Below the pieces are notes generated by a model. The model had not been told where the DNA came from. It ran no database searches and saw nothing but the letters and a program-made list of their open reading frames with translations. Shown here one piece after another: positions 44,910 through 53,587 of a DNA stretch of 64,000 bases. The DNA is from Paenibacillus montaniterrae (GTDB lineage Bacteria > Bacillota > Bacilli > Paenibacillales > Paenibacillaceae): assembly GCF_018403185.1 (NCBI RefSeq), contig NZ_BOSE01000001.1:744001-808000 (forward strand). Direction: 5' to 3'. Made by a program: the position numbers and the translations under genes. How positions within the stretch are numbered: the first letter of the stretch is position 1; each line of letters starts with the position of its first letter.

Positions 44910-45602
44910 CTATAGCATCGCAATTGGATAAGGTCCTTTTACTGCAAAGCCTTCAGCATACTGCCAGCCCTTCGGCTGCGCAAGCAGCGAGTCTCTTGCC
45001 GCTACGCGCTCAACATAGCCATTTGTAAGCGGAGTTGCCACTCCATCTTGTGTAGCTGCAGTATTGAATTGTGAAGCATATGCGCGCAAAGCCTGTTCCT
45101 TCAGATGCTGAACTTCGCTAATATCTGTCATTAATGCTACGTTATGTACATCATTAATATAGTAGAACAGCGTCTGCTCAACCTGCCATGCTGGCAGCTC
45201 GGGCATATACCTTCTTAATTTGGCATTGAAAATCGCTTCCTCAACCAGCCTGCTGCACATGATATGATCCGGATGGCGATCCTCCCAATACGGCGCAAAT
45301 ACAATGCGCGGACGATGCTTGCGAATCGTTGCTACAATTGGATCGATATGCGCCTTTTCCATCCGCAAGCCGCGGTCAGGCAGCTTTAAGCAGCTTCTAA
45401 ATGATAAACCAAGCACCGCAGAGGCAAGGGCAGCTTCCTGCTGCCTCAGCTCTACGGTGCCATTGGATGACATTTCAGCTTGTGTTAAATCACAAATTGC
45501 TATTTTATAGCCTGCCGCTGCATGCTTGGCAATGGTTCCTCCCATTCCGATCTCGGCATCATCCGGATGAGCTCCGAACACTAAAATGTCAAGCTGCTCC
45601 AT
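44910..45602 (-). CDS. bshB1: Bacillithiol deacetylase BshB1
   Basis: 230 residues; AAGGA upstream of the ATG. LmbE/PIG-L zinc deacetylase: AHPDDAEIGMGGT (His and Asp ligands at about 12-15) and the third ligand in DRHPDH. It removes the acetyl group from GlcNAc-malate, the second bacillithiol step. It overlaps the mgsA stop by one base and precedes bshA, as in the ypjG-ypjH order of B. subtilis. Confidence 0.94.
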   Translation of the reverse strand: MEQLDILVFGAHPDDAEIGMGGTIAKHAAAGYKIAICDLTQAEMSSNGTVELRQQEAALASAVLGLSFRSCLKLPDRGLRMEKAHIDPIVATIRKHRPRIVFAPYWEDRHPDHIMCSRLVEEAIFNAKLRRYMPELPAWQVEQTLFYYINDVHNVALMTDISEVQHLKEQALRAYASQFNTAATQDGVATPLTNGYVERVAARDSLLAQPKGWQYAEGFAVKGPYPIAML

Positions 45603-46024
45603 TATCCTTCTACTCCCGGCTTATATTTGTGAACAAGCTCTCGCCATGAAAAATCTCCGCGCTCAACCGCTTTAACGAGCAGCTCAGCAGTCGCAATATT
45701 AGTCGCTACAGGAATACCTTGAACATCGCATAAACGCAGCAATGCTGTAATATCCGGCTCATGCGGCTGTGCCATTAACGGGTCGCGCAGGAAAATGATC
45801 AGATCCATTTCATTTTCAGCAACAAGCGCGCCAATTTGCTGATCGCCACCGAGCGGTCCAGAGCAGAAGCGATGAATGTGCAATTCCGTTTGCTCCATAA
45901 TTCTCGTGCCCGTTGTCCCCGTTGAATATAGCTTGTGAGGTACAAACACATGCTCATATGCAATTACAAAATTGACCATTTCTTCTTTTTTTCTATCATG
46001 TGCGATAAATGCAATATTCAACAT
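45602..46024 (-). CDS. mgsA: Methylglyoxal synthase
   Basis: 140 residues from the ATG at 46024, 7 bases from AGAGGAG; the ATG at 46030 touches that site. Motifs: [36 protein letters not shown] (catalytic Asp), and [14 protein letters not shown]. It converts dihydroxyacetone phosphate to methylglyoxal, a phosphate-starvation bypass of glycolysis. Bacillithiol, made by the two following genes, takes part in methylglyoxal detoxification, which may explain the conserved grouping. Confidence 0.94.
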   Translation of the reverse strand: MLNIAFIAHDRKKEEMVNFVIAYEHVFVPHKLYSTGTTGTRIMEQTELHIHRFCSGPLGGDQQIGALVAENEMDLIIFLRDPLMAQPHEPDITALLRLCDVQGIPVATNIATAELLVKAVERGDFSWRELVHKYKPGVEG

Positions 46025-46060
46025 AACCATTCTCCTCTTTAGCTGCGATATAAAGTTAGA

Positions 46061-46858
46061 TTAATCCATAATATGCTCAAAGCCGTAAACAAGCCCTGTA
46101 TAGCCCATCACCTTTTTAACTGCGTGATTGACACCAGGCATATAGCCAGCGCGATCGTATGAATCATGGCGAATTTTCAAGGTTTGCCCATTTCCGCCGA
46201 AAATAACTTCCTGCTGCGCAAAAACGCCTGGCAAGCGTACACTATGAATACGGAAGCCTTCATAATAGCCGCCGCGTGCTCCTTCGATTGTCTCTTTCTC
46301 GGCCGGATTGCCTTGACGCAGCTCCTGGCGGGTTTGCGCAATCAATTCAGCTGTTTTGATTGAGGTGCCTGAAGGCGCATCCAGCTTTTGATCGCCATGG
46401 TATTCGATAATTTCAACATGAGGCATATATTTAGCCGCTTCCTGAGCGAATTTCATCATTAGTATAGCGCCGATTGAAAAGTTAGGCGCAATCAAGCCGC
46501 CAATTCGATGCTCTTGACAAAGCTGATCGAGCTCGGCAATTTGCTCAGGCGTATAGCCTGTTGTTCCCATAATTGGGCGAATGCCAGCCTCTATTGCCCG
46601 CTTTGCGTGCTCATATGCGAGATCCGGCACTGTAAAGTCAACCATAACATCAGCTTGGGCACGATTGATCGCTTCTTCCAATGAAGCTACGACTGTAACT
46701 TCGGTTGCTTTCATGCCTACCAGCTCGCCTGCATCAACCCCTGCTTGCGAAGGGGAAACAGCTGCTACCAGCTGCAGCGCTTCATCATTCAAAACCATTT
46801 TAACAACTTCCTTGCCCATTCTGCCGCTTGCACCGATTACTGCTACCTTTATTGTCAT
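46061..46858 (-). CDS. dapB: 4-hydroxy-tetrahydrodipicolinate reductase
   Basis: 265 residues; AGGTGAG before the ATG. NAD(P)-binding VAVIGASGRMGKEVV, central MGTTGYTPEQ, catalytic EIIEYHGDQKLDAPSGTS and the C-terminal SYDRAGYMPGV region. It reduces the DapA product on the lysine and diaminopimelate route, which in spore formers also feeds dipicolinate. Placed between mazG and mgsA as in B. subtilis. Confidence 0.95.
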   Translation of the reverse strand: MTIKVAVIGASGRMGKEVVKMVLNDEALQLVAAVSPSQAGVDAGELVGMKATEVTVVASLEEAINRAQADVMVDFTVPDLAYEHAKRAIEAGIRPIMGTTGYTPEQIAELDQLCQEHRIGGLIAPNFSIGAILMMKFAQEAAKYMPHVEIIEYHGDQKLDAPSGTSIKTAELIAQTRQELRQGNPAEKETIEGARGGYYEGFRIHSVRLPGVFAQQEVIFGGNGQTLKIRHDSYDRAGYMPGVNHAVKKVMGYTGLVYGFEHIMD

Positions 46859-46866
46859 ATTCTCAC

Positions 46867-47199
46867 CTATTCACTTTCTATTTTTGTCCAACGGTTGGCA
46901 TCACGTGTGTTGAATTTGTTCATAACCTGGTCATGAGCCTTGGTCAAATCAATATTTAATGAGTTGGCAAAGCAATTTAAAATAAATAGTATATCGCCCA
47001 GTTCCATCTCGATCGAGTTGTCTGCTTCATCTGGCTTCTTCGGCTTCTCGCCGTACGAATGATTCACTTCTCTCGCCAGCTCGCCTACCTCTTCAGCTAA
47101 GCGGGCTACTAAAGCAAGCGGGCTGAAGTAGCCCTCCTTGAACTGTGATATGTATTGGTCAACTTCACGCTGGATTTGCGCAAGTGATTTTTCAGTCAT
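46867..47199 (-). CDS. MazG-like nucleotide pyrophosphohydrolase (YpjD)
   Basis: 110 residues, the single-domain MazG type; AAAGGAAG upstream. The MazG helical motifs are visible: LAEEVGELAREVNH (E-x-x-E) and the second metal site in MELGDILFILNCFAN. It probably hydrolyses aberrant or excess NTPs. It starts the dapB transcript and is divergent from the YitT-family gene. Confidence 0.88.
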   Translation of the reverse strand: MTEKSLAQIQREVDQYISQFKEGYFSPLALVARLAEEVGELAREVNHSYGEKPKKPDEADNSIEMELGDILFILNCFANSLNIDLTKAHDQVMNKFNTRDANRWTKIESE

Positions 47200-47327
47200 A
47201 TTTAACTTCCTTTCCAGAACTAACGTTTCAATTATATGTTACCGTATCACTATTAAGAAAACAATGTTTTTTGCGATGAAAAGTAACGTATACTACCTAT
47301 AGCTTTGCCAGTAAAGGAATGATGATG

Positions 47328-48200
47328 ATGAATAAAAAATGGCTGCAAATTATGAAGCAAGTAATCCCGATTACAATTGGAGCGGCGCTTTACGCATTCG
47401 GCCTGCAATGCTTTGTTATCCCCAATCAGCTTATGGAAGGGGGCGTGACAGGCATCGCTGTACTGTTCAACTATATTTTTCAGCTTCCGATGTCGATTAC
47501 AACACTTGTCATCAATATTCCATTATTTTTAGTCGGATGGAAAATACTCGGCAGCAAAAAAATGGTGTTCACGATATACGGCTCCTTGGCGCTATCTGCT
47601 TTTTTAGCTTTATTCGAAAGCTACGATCGCCTGTCGAGCATTATTTCATTTGAGCAGGGCTATGACTCCATGCTAATTGTACTTTATGCTGGCGTCACGC
47701 TTGGCACAGGCCTTGGCATTGTGTTCCGCTTTGGCGGCACAACGGGCGGAATTGATATCGTCGCGAGAATTTTGTCGCGCTGGAAAGGCTATAGCATGGG
47801 ACAAATCATTTTAATCGCGGATACGATCATTATTGGGATTTCCGTTTTTTATATTTCACTGGACAAAATTTTGTATACGCTTGTTATGGTTTTTATTGCC
47901 TCCAAAATGATTGATTTCATGCAAAATGGCGGCTATATCGCCAAGGCGTTTTCCATTATTACCGATCAAGGCGAGCAAATTGCAGAAAAAATAACCGCAG
48001 AGATGGATCGCGGCGTTACAATTATGCCCGCTAAAGGTGCATATTCCGGCACAACAAAAAAGGTCGTATACTGTGTCGTACAGCGCTCAGAGACTCATCG
48101 TCTGAAGCAGCTTGTACGCAGTATCGACCCTGGCGCTTTTATCGTTATTCATGAAGTGCAAGAGGTGCTTGGTGAAGGCTTTAAGGAGGATGAGGACTAG
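47328..48200 (+). CDS. YitT-family membrane protein with DUF2179 domain (YpjC)
   Basis: 290 residues; four tandem ATGs follow AAAGGA and the last (47328) has the best spacing. Five to six membrane helices (about 10-190) of the YitT/DUF161 family, with GGVTGIAVLFNY and FGGTTGGIDIVARI. A C-terminal cytoplasmic DUF2179 ligand-binding domain (about 215-280) follows. Transport or signalling function is unknown. It is the only plus-strand gene between 16.6 kb and the right edge, and its end lies 2 bases from the ypjB stop with no terminator between. Confidence 0.88.
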   Translation: MNKKWLQIMKQVIPITIGAALYAFGLQCFVIPNQLMEGGVTGIAVLFNYIFQLPMSITTLVINIPLFLVGWKILGSKKMVFTIYGSLALSAFLALFESYDRLSSIISFEQGYDSMLIVLYAGVTLGTGLGIVFRFGGTTGGIDIVARILSRWKGYSMGQIILIADTIIIGISVFYISLDKILYTLVMVFIASKMIDFMQNGGYIAKAFSIITDQGEQIAEKITAEMDRGVTIMPAKGAYSGTTKKVVYCVVQRSETHRLKQLVRSIDPGAFIVIHEVQEVLGEGFKEDED

Positions 48201-48202
48201 CG

Positions 48203-49072
48203 TCAAATTCTCCAATCCTTCACCCCATAAGGCTCTTGCTTGTATTTGCGGTAGCCGGCAAAAGTTAGAAAGCCCGAAATAATTGCGCCGATAAAAAGCG
48301 CAAAGCTCGTTGGATTAATGCCCGTCGGCATTGAAACAGCCGGAACGGTAATGGTCTCCTCCGCTTGTGCAAATAAAGCGTGCACAGACAGCTCGAGATG
48401 ATCGACAATAGCCATTAAGCGGCTTTGCTGCTCCTGAGTCCAGCCGTCCGGATGCAGAATCATAAAGTTTTTTAGCAGCTCAGAGCGCTTCAGCAGCTGA
48501 TTCATTTGCTCCTCATCGCCAACCATATAAGCAGCGACCTCCATTCTGCCAATCCGCTCAAACAGTTTCTCTATATAGATCGCTGTCATCTCCGGAGCAT
48601 GTGTCTGGCTGGAACGGCTTGCTCTGCGAATCGACTGCAAATCATCAAGCATTAATGACTCATATTGCAGCCACGGCCCATGCTCAGCCTGCAGCAAGGC
48701 GTCCACTGCAAGTCGCAAACGGTTAACCGGCTCGCGCCAAACAATGCCTGCCTTTCCGGCAACCAGCGCCTTTTCCGCAGCAAGCACATCGGACTTCATC
48801 ATTATCCATGCATTAGCCGTACCGAATTGCAGCAGCTCAGGCTCGTCCAGCTGATGCTTCAAGCTTTGCAGCAAACGGAATACCTCTTGCTTATGGTAAT
48901 CATTGCTTTGCTTATACAGCTCGGCAATGGTGTTTTCAAGCTTTACCAGTCTTTTCTCGGCGGCGCTGTGCTCATTAGGCAAAATGCTCAAGTCTTTGCC
49001 GAACACTGTAGCCGCAGTTCCAATAATGCAGCATACACAAAGACACGCCATAATCCAAGTGCGAAATCTCAT
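48203..49072 (-). CDS. ypjB: Sporulation protein YpjB
   Basis: 289 residues from the ATG at 49072, 7 bases after a G-run ribosome site; ATGs further upstream overlap that site. Signal peptide (about 1-25), a helical outside domain, and one C-terminal membrane helix (about 255-275; SFALFIGAIISGFLTFAGY). Family YpjB is linked to sporulation in Bacillus but the biochemical role is unknown. Directly follows ypjA. Confidence 0.85.
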   Translation of the reverse strand: MRFRTWIMACLCVCCIIGTAATVFGKDLSILPNEHSAAEKRLVKLENTIAELYKQSNDYHKQEVFRLLQSLKHQLDEPELLQFGTANAWIMMKSDVLAAEKALVAGKAGIVWREPVNRLRLAVDALLQAEHGPWLQYESLMLDDLQSIRRASRSSQTHAPEMTAIYIEKLFERIGRMEVAAYMVGDEEQMNQLLKRSELLKNFMILHPDGWTQEQQSRLMAIVDHLELSVHALFAQAEETITVPAVSMPTGINPTSFALFIGAIISGFLTFAGYRKYKQEPYGVKDWRI

Positions 49073-49114
49073 AACCATCCCCCCTATTCTCATCATATGG
49101 GGATGGCGGACAAG

Positions 49115-49750
49115 TTATGCTTGTTTCCTTGCTGCTTTCCAGCTAATGTAGCCAATAACAAGGCTGGTCAGCGACAATAAATAAGTAAACAGCTTTACAG
49201 CGTCAACATTATCCTGCAGCGTTGAAGGCAGCCAAGGGTAGATGCCAAAGGTGTAATCCATCGTATCATTCAGCAGCAGCCACGCTGTCGCCAGTAAAAA
49301 GCTGATTGTGCCAAGCTTCATAAATCTCGCGTACAGGGTAACCTCAACCGCCATAGCCAAGTGTGAAGCCATCAGCATGTAGCTTTGCCAATTTAGCGGT
49401 TCCCCCTGCAACGCTCCAGCAATAATGATTGCAGTCGCCCAGACGCCGTACTTGATTGAACAGACGACAGCAAGCGCATTGATAATCATTTGTGCCCAAC
49501 GAACAAACGGGCTTTTGCCTTGTGGTGCGAATAACAAATAAAGAATGGAAAGCGAGAAGAACAAGCTGGCCGTTGGCGAGTCGGGAACAAACGGCAGCAT
49601 CCAGCTTTCCTTCTGCTCTATCGTCCAAAGCAACTGATTTTCATACCACATATAACCGTATATCGTCCCGGCGAAATTAACGATAAACAGTAGCCACAAA
49701 AAATGTCGATTAAGTAAAAATGCCGAGCTGAAAAAAAAAGAAAGCTTCAT
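49115..49750 (-). CDS. ypjA: DUF1405 membrane protein YpjA
   Basis: 211 residues; AAAGGA before the ATG. About six membrane helices with the conserved WYENQL segment, SPTASLFF and the HLAMAVEVTLYARF motif of DUF1405. Function unknown. It follows qcrC after a terminator and precedes ypjB, as in B. subtilis. Confidence 0.88.
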   Translation of the reverse strand: MKLSFFFSSAFLLNRHFLWLLFIVNFAGTIYGYMWYENQLLWTIEQKESWMLPFVPDSPTASLFFSLSILYLLFAPQGKSPFVRWAQMIINALAVVCSIKYGVWATAIIIAGALQGEPLNWQSYMLMASHLAMAVEVTLYARFMKLGTISFLLATAWLLLNDTMDYTFGIYPWLPSTLQDNVDAVKLFTYLLSLTSLVIGYISWKAARKQA

Positions 49751-49767
49751 CGCAAATTCCTTTCTTC

Positions 49768-49800
49768 AAAAAAGACCCGGTCGCAATGCGACAGGGTCTT
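49768..49800 (-). terminator. Terminator after qcrABC
   Basis: AAGACCCtGTCGC pairs with GCGACcGGGTCTT and is followed by six T on the minus strand, just after the qcrC stop. Confidence 0.9.
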
Positions 49801-49817
49801 ATTGAGCAAATGTGTTA

Positions 49818-50681
49818 TTAAGATTGCGTTTGCTTCGCCAGCCACTCTGAAATCTGAGTAATCTCTTCATCAGAAATCATACCTTCAAATGCAGGCATAC
49901 CGCCCTCTGTACCATGTGTAATAATTTCTGCGATTTCCTCAGAGCTTAAGCGATTACCAATCCCGATCAAGGATGGACCAGCTCCACCGCCTAGATCAGC
50001 AGCATGACAGCTAATACATTGTGCTTCGACAATCGAAAATGCAGGATCATCAGCTTCAATAAGAGCTGGTGTCGCATCTGTTTTCAAGAAGCTTGGACGC
50101 TCTTCACCACGCTCAAGCGCTTCACGCACCTTTTCAGCACGCTCATGATGCTCTGGTACAATCCCTTTTTCTTCAAGCTGATCCTGATAATGAGACCAGG
50201 ATACAACGGTAAGGTACGTAACAGCAGCAAGCGAAAGCAGCATTAAGGAAGAAGCGATCGGACGACGATAGAAACGACGCTCTTTGCCTGTATCAAGGAA
50301 AGGAGCTAGCAATAGCGCGCCAAACATAATCGCTGGAACACCGATTGTACCAAGCAAGACATAATCCTGCGAAACGTAAGGGTATTTCAAAAATTGATAC
50401 AAGAACAAGAAATACCAGTCTGGCATCGGAATAAAGGAAGCGTTAGTCGGATCCGCCGGATAACCTAGCGGAGCAGCCTCAGCCATTACCCATACCAGGA
50501 AACCAACCAACACGACGCAGCCTACCATCCACTCTTTAAGAAGGAAATTTGGAATGAAGGCTTCCGATTTGCCCGGAAAAGCAGTGTAGTCTGGTGGCGT
50601 TCCATCTATGCGACCTGATTTCTTTACGCGAGAATCGCCAACGTAGACAACTTTTTCATCTGATTTATGACCGTGTGCCAT
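49818..50681 (-). CDS. qcrC: Menaquinol-cytochrome c reductase, cytochrome b/c subunit
   Basis: 287 residues; GGGAGG before the ATG. The N-terminal part (about 1-165) matches cytochrome b subunit IV with several membrane helices and the PDWYFLFLYQFLKYP motif. The C-terminal part is a class I cytochrome c domain with haem motif CISCH (about 225) and a later Met ligand. It passes electrons from menaquinol to cytochrome c. Last gene of qcrABC. Confidence 0.95.
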   Translation of the reverse strand: MAHGHKSDEKVVYVGDSRVKKSGRIDGTPPDYTAFPGKSEAFIPNFLLKEWMVGCVVLVGFLVWVMAEAAPLGYPADPTNASFIPMPDWYFLFLYQFLKYPYVSQDYVLLGTIGVPAIMFGALLLAPFLDTGKERRFYRRPIASSLMLLSLAAVTYLTVVSWSHYQDQLEEKGIVPEHHERAEKVREALERGEERPSFLKTDATPALIEADDPAFSIVEAQCISCHAADLGGGAGPSLIGIGNRLSSEEIAEIITHGTEGGMPAFEGMISDEEITQISEWLAKQTQS

Positions 50682-50700
50682 CTTTACAGCCTCCCTTCTA

Positions 50701-51372
50701 TTATAGTGGACCGGAAATACCTTGTCTTCTGATCATAATAAAGTGCGCTGCAAGCATTGCAATCAAAGCGCCTGGCAAGAAGAATACGTGAATTGCGAAA
50801 AATCTTGTCAGCGTTTGCGCACCTACAATGTCTCCACCGTATAAGAAGGAAGCGATGTAATCGCCTATATAAGGTACAGACGCGGCGATTTCAACACCTA
50901 CTTTAGTTGCGAAGTAAGCTTTGTTGTCCCAAGGAAGCAAATATCCTGTAAAGCCTAGACCCAACATAATAAAGAAGATAAGCATCCCAACTACCCAGTT
51001 CATTTCACGAGGCGCTTTGTAGGAGCCAGTGAAGAAAACGCGCAGTGTATGTAAAAACATCATTACGATTACTAAGCTTGCTCCGAAGTGGTGCATACCG
51101 CGAACAATTTTACCAAAAGGAATTTGATGCTGCAGGTAGTCAACACTTGCGTAAGCATGAATTACGTCTGGAACGTAATACATCGTCAGGAACATTCCCG
51201 ACAAAATTTGGATTACTGTAATAAAGAACGTCAAGCCACCAAAGCAATATACGAAAGCTGAGAAGTGATGTGCTGGGTTAACGTGCTCTGGCACCTCATG
51301 ATCGGCAACATCTCTCCAAAGCGGCGTAATATCAAGACGTTCATCTATCCAGTTGTAAATACTTTTAAACAT
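50701..51372 (-). CDS. qcrB: Menaquinol-cytochrome c reductase, cytochrome b subunit
   Basis: 223 residues, the b6 type; AGGAGG upstream. Four membrane helices with haem-binding His pairs (RGMHHFGASLVIVMMFLHTLRVF and FAIHVFFLPGALIAMLAAHF) and the GYLLPWDNKAYFAT quinone-site region. Forms the quinol oxidation site with the Rieske subunit. Confidence 0.95.
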   Translation of the reverse strand: MFKSIYNWIDERLDITPLWRDVADHEVPEHVNPAHHFSAFVYCFGGLTFFITVIQILSGMFLTMYYVPDVIHAYASVDYLQHQIPFGKIVRGMHHFGASLVIVMMFLHTLRVFFTGSYKAPREMNWVVGMLIFFIMLGLGFTGYLLPWDNKAYFATKVGVEIAASVPYIGDYIASFLYGGDIVGAQTLTRFFAIHVFFLPGALIAMLAAHFIMIRRQGISGPL

Positions 51373-51387
51373 CTAATTTACGCCCTC

Positions 51388-51918
51388 CTATGCTCTAGTG
51401 TTTGGTATAATACCGCCCAGATATACAACGCCATCCTGAATGTCTACCTCATATTCGTCAAGAGGTGAGTTCGCAACGGTAATATTTTTACCGTCTTTGG
51501 AATAGCGTGCATCGTGACACGGGCAATCATACTCATTTCTTCCATGTGTGTTCCAAAATACTGTACATCCCAAATGTTTACAAACCGGGGAAAGCGCAAA
51601 CACCTTTCCACTCGCGTCTTTGGAAATCCAGGCCACTTTCTCAGTTTCACTCTTGTACCAGCCATCAACCTGACTGACCTTGAATTTCACTTCTTGAGGT
51701 TCTTCGGTAACTTTACTTTCTTCAATTACCTTTACTAGCGTAGCGCCGCCACCTTTAGCCAGTAATGGATCTACTGCAAAGCGAACCATCGGCAACACCG
51801 CACCGCCTACCATAAACGCTGTTGTGCCGCCAAGTGTATAAGATAAAAACTGACGACGGGACATCTCGTTACGTTGGGCTGGTTGATGCTTCGAATCTTG
51901 ATGTTCATGGTTACTCAT
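51388..51918 (-). CDS. qcrA: Menaquinol-cytochrome c reductase, Rieske iron-sulfur subunit
   Basis: 176 residues; AAAGGGGG upstream. Twin-arginine-like start (SRRQFLSYTLGGT) leading into the membrane anchor, then the Rieske domain with CKHLGC (about 112-117) and CPCHDARY (about 132-139). It holds the [2Fe-2S] cluster on the outer face. First gene of qcrABC behind a strong promoter. Confidence 0.95.
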   Translation of the reverse strand: MSNHEHQDSKHQPAQRNEMSRRQFLSYTLGGTTAFMVGGAVLPMVRFAVDPLLAKGGGATLVKVIEESKVTEEPQEVKFKVSQVDGWYKSETEKVAWISKDASGKVFALSPVCKHLGCTVFWNTHGRNEYDCPCHDARYSKDGKNITVANSPLDEYEVDIQDGVVYLGGIIPNTRA

Positions 51919-51997
51919 TTTCTGTTCTAACCCCCTTTGCCAACCAATTCTTCCGTCTTGCCGTATGCAAAACCATATGACGAACTAGGACATAAAT

Positions 51998-52026
51998 ATA
52001 ATAGCCTAGCTACCAAATACCGTCAA
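51998..52026 (-). promoter_or_regulatory. SigA-type promoter of qcrABC
   Basis: TTGACG (52021-52026) and TATTAT (51998-52003) are exactly 17 bases apart on the minus strand, giving a leader of about 75 bases before qcrA. The rest of the 246-base gap is AT-rich with no gene. Confidence 0.75.
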
Positions 52027-52164
52027 GAATTTGGCAGGACATTTGCGACAATAAGGAAATGTCGTTCAATAATTTGTTATGATTTTGTCACAATTGACAC
52101 AGTATTGCAATTGTTTTGCCCTCATATAAACCAAATTATACATGAAACGATAATTTATGTAAGG

Positions 52165-52578
52165 TTATGAATGCCACAGCTCGCGAATTTTTGAATTTAT
52201 ATCAGCGTCAGATGGCAAATTTCCATCCTCATCAGGTGTTATCCACAAATCTGCTTCACTAATTTGAAACCTTACATTAGTTTTTGCCGTAATCAAGATA
52301 ATATACTTGAAGCCTTGCTGCTTAAGTCTGCTGCAATAGCTGCTTAGTGCCTGCTGAAAATGCTCTGGCTCGCTCATATAATGCAATGCAGGGTAGGTTA
52401 CAACTCTGCCGCGGTACGGCACTTCAATCAAATCCATAATATCTCGCAAATCCTCAAGGCACTGGGTTGCTTCCAGCGGCGATTCAGCCCCAGTCATCCC
52501 TGTTACCGGCAGCAGGCATGTGTCCAGATAAGGCCTCAGCTCCTCCCACTGCTCTGCTTCGATCTCGCTAAACTTCAA
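52165..52578 (-). CDS. ypiF: DUF2487 protein YpiF
   Basis: 137 residues from a TTG start behind AGGAGG. It matches the YpiF family (WEELRPYLDTCLLPVTG, CLEDLRDIMDLIEVPYRGRVVTYPALHY). No catalytic motif is evident and the function is unknown. It sits next to qcrA in B. subtilis as well, which supports the assignment. Confidence 0.85.
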   Translation of the reverse strand: MKFSEIEAEQWEELRPYLDTCLLPVTGMTGAESPLEATQCLEDLRDIMDLIEVPYRGRVVTYPALHYMSEPEHFQQALSSYCSRLKQQGFKYIILITAKTNVRFQISEADLWITPDEDGNLPSDADINSKIRELWHS

Positions 52579-52687
52579 CTTGCTCTCCTCCTAAACCATT
52601 CATGCGCTTTCATGATCATCGTTCTCAGGTTATGGACGGCAGCTTTCGAGAGCATGCCTTCATTCCTATTCCATCATACATAATAAA

Positions 52688-52808
52688 GCCGCCAAATACT
52701 ATATAAGGATTGCAAAAAGCCAAGCTTTTTGCAATCACACTATATGTTTTCTTTGGCGGCCTGCTATTTTTGCTTATAGAGGATGTTCAAAAAGCCGGCT
52801 TTTTGAAC
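52688..52808. repeat. Cruciform-like nested hairpin and a perfect 24-base palindrome
   Basis: Outer arms GCCGCCAAA (52688-52696) and TTTGGCGGC (52752-52760) enclose a perfect hairpin ATTGCAAAAAGC/GCTTTTTGCAAT (52709-52735). Next to it, 52785-52808 is a perfect palindrome (GTTCAAAAAGCC and its complement) that directly follows the IDEAL gene and probably terminates it. The outer element may terminate in either direction or be a mobile-type palindrome. Confidence 0.8.
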
Positions 52809-52814
52809 ACTTTC

Positions 52815-52988
52815 TTATGGCTCTAGCTCCTGAAGCTTTTTTGTAAGCTCATAAAACTGCTCTTCATCTCCTGAAGCCAATGCTTCGTCAATTGCCCGTT
52901 GCAGCTTATCGCGCTGGTAATTGCGAATCGCTTCATCCAGTATCAATTCTGCTGTCAGACCAAGCATCGCTTCATATTGTATATTCAT
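52815..52988 (-). CDS. Small IDEAL-domain protein
   Basis: 57 residues from the ATG at 52988 (MNIQYEAM); it could start slightly upstream, since GGAGGTG lies 15 bases before that ATG and a GTG occurs at 53012. The IDEAL-domain core LILDEAIRNYQRDKLQRAIDEAL spans about residues 15-40. This domain occurs in YpiB, ComK-related and other small Bacillales proteins and is thought to mediate binding. YpiB-ypiF adjacency is seen in B. subtilis; here only the domain is left, without the YpiB N-terminal part. Confidence 0.8.
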   Translation of the reverse strand: MNIQYEAMLGLTAELILDEAIRNYQRDKLQRAIDEALASGDEEQFYELTKKLQELEP

Positions 52989-53020
52989 TTTATCGATACG
53001 AAACACCTCCACTTGGGGTG

Positions 53021-53527
53021 CTATTGATTCCTATACTCGTATCCTTTGAATACATAGCTTTCCATTGTTCTTTTCATTCGTTCGAGGTCGGCATCATTAA
53101 GTTCACGAACAACCCTAGCTGGCGTTCCGAGTGATAAAGTATAGGACGGAATTTTGCTATTTTCCGTAACGACAGCACCCGCTCCTATTAAAGCATATTC
53201 ACCTATTTCTGCTCCATTAAGGACAATGCCGCCCATTCCGATCAAGCTGCCCTTGCCAATCGTACAGCCGTGGATAATGGCGCTATGACCTACAGAAACC
53301 TCTTCCTCGACAATGAGCGGTTGATTAGTATTAACATGTGCCACAACTGCATCCTGAAGGTTGCAGCGCTTTCCAACAATAATGGGGGCCAAATCTCCGC
53401 GCAGCACTGCATTGAACCAAATTGTGCTTTCTGCAGCAATCTGCACATCACCAACAATTTTAACGCCTTCAGCAACATAAACATCAGCAGCAAGCTGAGG
53501 ATATTTCGCTTGGTATGGAATAAGCAT
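53021..53527 (-). CDS. Gamma-carbonic-anhydrase-like hexapeptide-repeat protein (YtoA type)
   Basis: 168 residues; AAGGAG upstream. Left-handed beta-helix hexapeptide repeats across about 15-140, and three probable zinc His residues in AHVNTNQ and VGHSAIIHGC. The Arg-Gly-Asp of VLRGDLAPI is also typical. Whether it hydrates CO2 or acts as an acyltransferase-like protein cannot be told from sequence. Confidence 0.85.
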   Translation of the reverse strand: MLIPYQAKYPQLAADVYVAEGVKIVGDVQIAAESTIWFNAVLRGDLAPIIVGKRCNLQDAVVAHVNTNQPLIVEEEVSVGHSAIIHGCTIGKGSLIGMGGIVLNGAEIGEYALIGAGAVVTENSKIPSYTLSLGTPARVVRELNDADLERMKRTMESYVFKGYEYRNQ

Positions 53528-53587
53528 GAGATCAGCTCCTTGTAAAATGTAGTGAAATTTTACCAGTGAGCCTCCCGATTGTCAACG

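Noticed and set aside
52065..52100. Possible Rex operator upstream of the qcr promoter (TTGTGA..TAACAA)
   Set aside because: The half-sites are 8 bases apart instead of the usual 6, and one has a mismatch; too weak to list as a site.
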